From an uncultured Clostridia bacterium (GTDB lineage Bacteria; Bacillota; Clostridia; TANB77; CAG-508): 17,569 nucleotides of DNA. Both the position numbers and the translations under genes were made by a program. Each line of letters starts with the position of its first letter. Position 1 is the first letter of the stretch. The notes beneath the pieces are model-generated. The model was not told the DNA's origin and did not search any database. It worked only from the letters and a program-made list of their open reading frames with translations. The stretch spans positions 1 through 17,569 of the forward strand of contig CALXRJ010000089.1 in NCBI GenBank assembly GCA_944390615.1, given 5' to 3'. This document shows positions 14,402 through 17,569 of the stretch, one piece after another.

Positions 14402-15383
14402 TTAAACTGCTAAAATTCCCAATATACAAACTAAAAGTGTTATAACCGAAAATACTCTTACTACTTTATTTTCATTCCATCCTGATAATTCAAAATGATG
14501 GTGAAGTGGTGCCATTTTAAAAATTCGATTTCCTGTTTTTTTGTAAAAATATACTTGAAGCATTACTGACAAGGTTTCTAGTATTGGTATAAGTGCAATA
14601 ATTATTAAAATTAATGGCATTTTTAGGTATAAGGCTAGACAAGAGATGAGTCCTCCTAGGAAAAGAGAACCAGTATCTCCCATCATTACTTTTGCAGGAT
14701 TTAAATTGAACATTAAAAATCCTAAAATGCTTCCGAACAGCAATACTGCCTAATATGGCAACTTCTGTTACAGACCTTAACATCGCAATTACTGTTAAAC
14801 AGGTTATGATAATTGCACATACACTAGAGGATAAACCATCTACCCCATCTGTTAAGTTGATGGCATTGGTTGTTGCCAGTATTACAAAAATAGCAAATGG
14901 TATGTAAAGAAATTTAGGTAATAAAATTTCTGTTTTTAGAATTGGTATAAAGGTTTCTGTTTCTTGCCCAGATATGTGTATAATAAATAAAACATATAAT
15001 ACAGATATAATGAGTAATCCTAACATTTTGTAGCTTGGTTTTAATCCTTTGGTATTATGTAATACTAATTTTTTGAAATCATCAACAAACCCTACTACAC
15101 CAAACCCTATCGTTAGACATAAGATTGGGATTATGTTTCGTGCTACTTCTGTTTCTCCTTGTGCTGTTAAATATACATAACTAATTGTGGTACAAATGAT
15201 AATAGATAACATAAAGATGATGCCACCCATAGTAGGCGTTCCTTGTTTTTTTAAGTGAGATTTAGGGCCATCATCTCTTTCGATTTGTCCTATCTTTACT
15301 TTTTTTAATATTGGGATTATGATAAATGCTAATAGTATGGTTATAATAAAACTTATAAAAAGTATGGTTGTTTGAAAATTCAT
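14402..15383 (-). CDS. mraY: MraY, phospho-MurNAc-pentapeptide translocase, needs +1 frameshift at CGG (14733-14735)
   Basis: Integral membrane enzyme that transfers phospho-MurNAc-pentapeptide to undecaprenyl phosphate, giving lipid I. From ATG 15383 the zero frame gives 216 correct residues: ERDDGPKSHLKKQGTPTMGG (35-54), VDDF with Asp101/102, and NLTDGVDGL with Asp179/182. At codon 217 (CGG) homology is lost, and the out-of-frame tail ends at 14517. Skipping the C at 14735 gives VGSILGFLMFNLNPAKVMMG, then DTGSLFLGG (Asp236 in MGDTG) and MAPLHHHFELSGW (HHH 294-296) to the stop at 14402. The joined protein is 326 aa, typical of MraY. Without the shift the product lacks MGDTG and HHH and cannot be active. 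It begins 3 nt after the murE stop, so translation is probably coupled. It is 71 nt upstream of ftsW. Confidence 0.92.
14732..14735 (-). other. Predicted +1 recoding site in mraY (CGGA)
   Basis: Zero-frame codons ATT GCT GTT CGG AAG; +1 reading gives ATT GCT GTT (C) GGA AGC ATT. The CGG is codon 217. The Gly restored by GGA is the conserved one in the V-G-x-x-L-G-F-L segment of MraY. The site has the same CGGA form as in ftsW. Confidence 0.7.
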
Positions 15384-15386
15384 CTC

Positions 15387-16871
15387 TTATTTGCCTTTCT
15401 TATTAATCTTGCTAATAATATCTTTTACTATAATTCTTTCGTCAAAAGGATATTTGACTCCCTTTATTTCTTGATAAGGCTCGTGTCCCTTTCCTGCTAA
15501 AACAATAATATCTGTTTTATTAGCCATTTCAATTGCTTTTTGGATTGCTTGTGTTCTGTCTACGATTACTTCATATTTTCCTTTTGTTTTTTTAATGCCT
15601 TCTTCGATTTTGTCTACAATGGCTTGTGGGTCTTCTGTACGTGGGTTATCTGATGTGATAATCGTATAATCTGCTACTTTTCCTGATATTTCTCCCATAA
15701 TTGGACGTTTTCTGGTATCTCTATCTCCTCCACATCCAAATACTGAAATGACTCTTCCTCTTGTATAAGAACTTACTGCTTGTAAAATATTTTGTAAACT
15801 TTCTGGTGAATGGGCATAATCTATCATGATTGGTATTTCTAATTTGTTTTCTACCATTTCTGATCTGCCTGGTACTTTGATTTTTTCTAGTGCTTCTTTT
15901 ATATAGGTACTTTCTATGCCTAATTTTCTTGTTATGCAAATAGCTGCTAATGCATTATAAACCGTAAATCTTCCTGGTATATCTACTTTTATTCTTTCGT
16001 TTTTATCAGTTATTTTTACTTTAAAATCTACATAAGAGTTGGTAATGGTTATGTCTTTGGCTAAGAAATTCCCACTATTGTCAATTCCATAACCTGTGAT
16101 ATCACTTTCTGGAAACATTTCTGGTATTTTGTTTCCTTGTAAGTCATCTATATTGACAAATCCTGTTTTACACATTTGGAATAGCTTTAATTTGGATTGT
16201 AAGTAGTCTTGCATGTCTGGATGTTCTTTTTCACTGATGTGATCTTCTGAGAAATTGGTAAATGCTACCATGTCAAATTGACATCCATCTACTCTATGTA
16301 GTTTTAAACTTTGTGATGATACTTCCATAACAACATATTCTACTTTTTCTTTTACCATTTCACTAAATATTTTTTGTAATTCTAAACTTTCTGGTGTTGT
16401 TCTGTCTGCATCTGCTATTTTCCTTCCATTAATATAGGTGGCAATAGTTCCAATGAGTCCTACCCTTTTGCCTGCTTTTTCTAGTATTTCTTTTATCATA
16501 AAGGTTGTTGTCGTTTTTCCTTTTGTTCCGGTAATTCCAATTAATTTGAATTTTTTGGATGGATTTCCATAAAAATTAGCTGAAGCAAGTGCTAAAAATT
16601 CTCTTGTGTTTTTGCTTACAATTAAGGTGATATTTTTTGGTATATTTAAGCTTCTTATGTCATAAGTTTCTTCTGCAACTACTGCAACTGCTCCATTTTC
16701 GATTGCTTGGTTGATAAATTCATGGCCATCCGTGGTAAAGCCTTTTATGGCAACAAATAAAAATCCTTTTTTTACTTCTTTTGAATTGCTTTCCATTCCT
16801 TCGATTTCTAAATCAAGTTCTCCTTTGGCTTTTAGCCCTTCCATTCCGTTTAAAATATTTTTTAAATTCAT
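15387..16871 (-). CDS. murE: MurE, UDP-MurNAc-tripeptide synthetase (meso-DAP type)
   Basis: 494-aa Mur ligase that adds the third amino acid of the peptidoglycan stem peptide with ATP. P-loop ITGTKGKTTTT is at about 113-123, RTTPESLELQ at 157-166, EVSSQSL at 183-189 and FTNFSEDHISEKEHP at 204-218. The probable carbamylated lysine is Lys227 in YLQSKLKLF. Later come PGRSEMV, DYAHSPESL, FGCGGDRDTRKRP and DNPRTEDP (408-415). DNPR is the established signature for meso-diaminopimelate, so the wall is predicted to be DAP type. ATG 16871 has AAGGAAG 7 nt upstream. It is the first gene of the visible cell-wall operon, followed by mraY after 3 nt; murF, which usually lies between, is missing here. Confidence 0.96.
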   Translation of the reverse strand: MNLKNILNGMEGLKAKGELDLEIEGMESNSKEVKKGFLFVAIKGFTTDGHEFINQAIENGAVAVVAEETYDIRSLNIPKNITLIVSKNTREFLALASANFYGNPSKKFKLIGITGTKGKTTTTFMIKEILEKAGKRVGLIGTIATYINGRKIADADRTTPESLELQKIFSEMVKEKVEYVVMEVSSQSLKLHRVDGCQFDMVAFTNFSEDHISEKEHPDMQDYLQSKLKLFQMCKTGFVNIDDLQGNKIPEMFPESDITGYGIDNSGNFLAKDITITNSYVDFKVKITDKNERIKVDIPGRFTVYNALAAICITRKLGIESTYIKEALEKIKVPGRSEMVENKLEIPIMIDYAHSPESLQNILQAVSSYTRGRVISVFGCGGDRDTRKRPIMGEISGKVADYTIITSDNPRTEDPQAIVDKIEEGIKKTKGKYEVIVDRTQAIQKAIEMANKTDIIVLAGKGHEPYQEIKGVKYPFDERIIVKDIISKINKKGK

Positions 16872-16934
16872 TTTTTTTCTTCCTTTCAGGATATTTTAGT
16901 AAAAAGAAATAATTATTTCCAATTTTACCAGTTT

Positions 16935-16963
16935 ATTATATATCAAATTGTTTTTTTTGTATA
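16935..16963 (-). promoter_or_regulatory. Probable promoter of the murE-mraY-ftsW-murG-kinase operon
   Basis: On the minus strand, -35 TATACA (16958-16963, 4/6 match), 17-nt spacer and perfect -10 TATAAT (16935-16940). The transcript would start near 16928, about 57 nt before the murE ATG. Confidence 0.6.
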
Positions 16964-17138
16964 GTTTTTTTTTTCATTTTTTGGATTTTTTTGCTTTTGG
17001 CATATATTTAATTATTTGAAAAAGCGACCACGCAACTATACCTCTCTCTCTTATTTAACTGTAAACTTTGTTTTTTGCTTCTGTTATTTAAAATTTATGA
17101 ATAAATATTAGATTTATTCTAAAAATTTTCATTAGCTA

Positions 17139-17167
17139 TTGAACCTTTTGTGAAAATATGTTATAAA
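17139..17167 (+). promoter_or_regulatory. Probable promoter of the 53-aa ORF
   Basis: TTGAAC (17139-17144), 17-nt spacer, TATAAA (17162-17167). The expected start near 17174 would leave a leader of only about 14 nt, nearly all ribosome binding site. Confidence 0.65.
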
Positions 17168-17187
17168 AAATATGAGGGGGGCTTTAT

Positions 17188-17349
17188 ATGAGTAAAGAAA
17201 AAAAAGAAATTCAAGTTGTTAATGGGGATGGAAAAGATTTAGATATTTCACCTGTATATGATCATATAAAATCTGATAACATACCTAGTGATGATAATAA
17301 GAAAAAAAATATCGTTATACCTAAGGGGACTTCTGATAAGAAAAAATAG
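17188..17349 (+). CDS. Small hypothetical protein, 53 aa
   Basis: A short hydrophilic protein beginning MSKEKKEIQVVNGDGKDLDI, then SPVYDHIKSDNIPSDDNKKK and ending IVIPKGTSDKKK. I recognise no domain. The core VVNGDGKDLDISPVYDHIK looks like a conserved short motif, while the lysine/aspartate-rich remainder is probably disordered. There is no signal peptide or membrane segment. Support for a real gene: a GAGGGGG ribosome binding site 7 nt before the ATG, a promoter with 17-nt spacing, and a strong terminator right after the stop. It diverges from the murE operon. Confidence 0.75.
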   Translation: MSKEKKEIQVVNGDGKDLDISPVYDHIKSDNIPSDDNKKKNIVIPKGTSDKKK

Positions 17350-17402
17350 AGTCTTAAAAAAAATCCATGCTTGATCAGAGCATGGATCTTTTTTAAGACT
17401 CT
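17348..17402. terminator. Bidirectional terminator, 24-bp stem
   Basis: The arms 17348-17371 and 17379-17402 pair over nearly 24 bp (ATCCATGCT/AGCATGGAT core, then A-run/T-run, then AGAGTCTT/AAGACTCT) with a 7-nt loop. It overlaps the stop codons of both convergent genes, the 53-aa ORF (17347-17349) and the minus-strand membrane protein (17393-17395). Confidence 0.9.
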
Positions 17403-17569
17403 TTTAATTTTACTTTTTTAAATTCTATTTCATAAATAATAAAAGATAATATAACCCCCAATGTTGCTGTTATGAGTTGTGTTGTACTCATTGCTGTTTG
17501 TAAAGTTGTAACCATTTTTTCTGGGAAGATGCTAAATGCATTTAAGATTTCGAAAAATGCAAATATAAT
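17393..17569 (-). CDS. C-terminal end of an unidentified membrane protein (5' end cut by window edge)
   Basis: 58 residues are visible before the stop at 17393-17395, ending in LSFIIYEIEFKKVKLKES. One membrane segment is evident (TTQLITATLGVILSFIIY), preceded by a short amphipathic stretch and followed by a basic cytoplasmic-type tail. The frame is open to the edge. An internal ATG would give a 40-aa single-span peptide but has no ribosome binding site, so the partial longer protein is preferred. Family unknown. Confidence 0.55.
   Translation of the reverse strand: MIFAFFEILNAFSIFPEKMVTTLQTAMSTTQLITATLGVILSFIIYEIEFKKVKLKES

Larger units (their letters stand above)
16872..17187. other. Divergent intergenic region between murE and a small ORF
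   Basis: A 316-bp AT-rich gap holding the murE promoter (16935-16963) and the small-ORF promoter (17139-17167). The perfect palindrome GAAATAATTATTTC (16906-16919) lies downstream of the murE -10. An 8-bp inverted repeat GAATAAAT/ATTTATTC (17099-17119) lies just upstream of the small-ORF -35. Both could be operators. I see no RNA gene here. Confidence 0.5.

Noticed and set aside
13193..15383. Calling ftsW and mraY pseudogenes
   Set aside because: Both are normally essential, all catalytic motifs are intact once a single base is skipped, and both breaks fall on CGG. Recoding or sequencing error are better explanations than decay.

Overview
The window reads as low-GC, spore-forming Clostridia-type Firmicute chromosome. 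It is AT-rich with strong AGGAGG-type ribosome binding sites and near-consensus TTGACA/TATAAT promoters. It carries an alpha2-type glycyl-tRNA synthetase, a MurE with the meso-diaminopimelate DNPR signature, and an H-type small acid-soluble spore protein. I see no phage, transposase or CRISPR genes; this is core chromosome with some unusual intergenic structures.

Layout. Minus strand, 1-533: 5' part of ftsE (cell-division ABC ATPase). 750-1526: a two-part coiled-coil protein built from 14-residue and then 7-residue repeats. Plus strand, 1850-1926: a CAU-anticodon tRNA with its own promoter and terminators. Minus strand, 2005-2937: an unrecognised charged protein. 3083-5372: a two-gene operon, TetR-type regulator then long-chain acyl-CoA synthetase. 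5464-5732: a large nested inverted-repeat element in a 453-bp divergent intergenic region. Plus strand, 5826-8736: a DUF4912 protein and a GH57 alpha-glucan branching-type enzyme (alpha-glucan metabolism). 8838-9014: a 58-aa sspH-like spore protein gene. Minus strand, 9103-10485: glyQS with its own promoter. 10648-16871: a cell-wall cluster transcribed murE, mraY, ftsW, murG, then a sensor histidine kinase; murF and murD are absent from it. 17188-17349: a 53-aa conserved-looking small ORF. 17393-17569: the tail of an unidentified membrane protein.

Main discovery candidate. The adjacent essential genes mraY and ftsW are each split by one extra base, and in both the zero-frame codon at the break is CGG followed by A (CGGA). 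Skipping the C gives GGA (Gly), exactly the residue expected at that conserved position, and restores full-length proteins (326 and 378 aa). I scanned all other genes here (about 5,070 codons) by eye and found no other in-frame CGG. The simplest biological reading is that CGG is unassigned or extremely starved in this lineage and serves as a +1 recoding site in lipid I synthesis (MraY) and glycan polymerisation (FtsW). Sequencing error must be excluded, but two independent indels both falling on the only two CGG codons is hard to get by chance.

Other points of interest: a ribosome binding site separated from the GH57 start codon by an 8-bp hairpin, related palindromic hairpins between ftsW and murG and in the glyQS leader, and a 57-bp perfect inverted repeat enclosing further alternating repeat copies.
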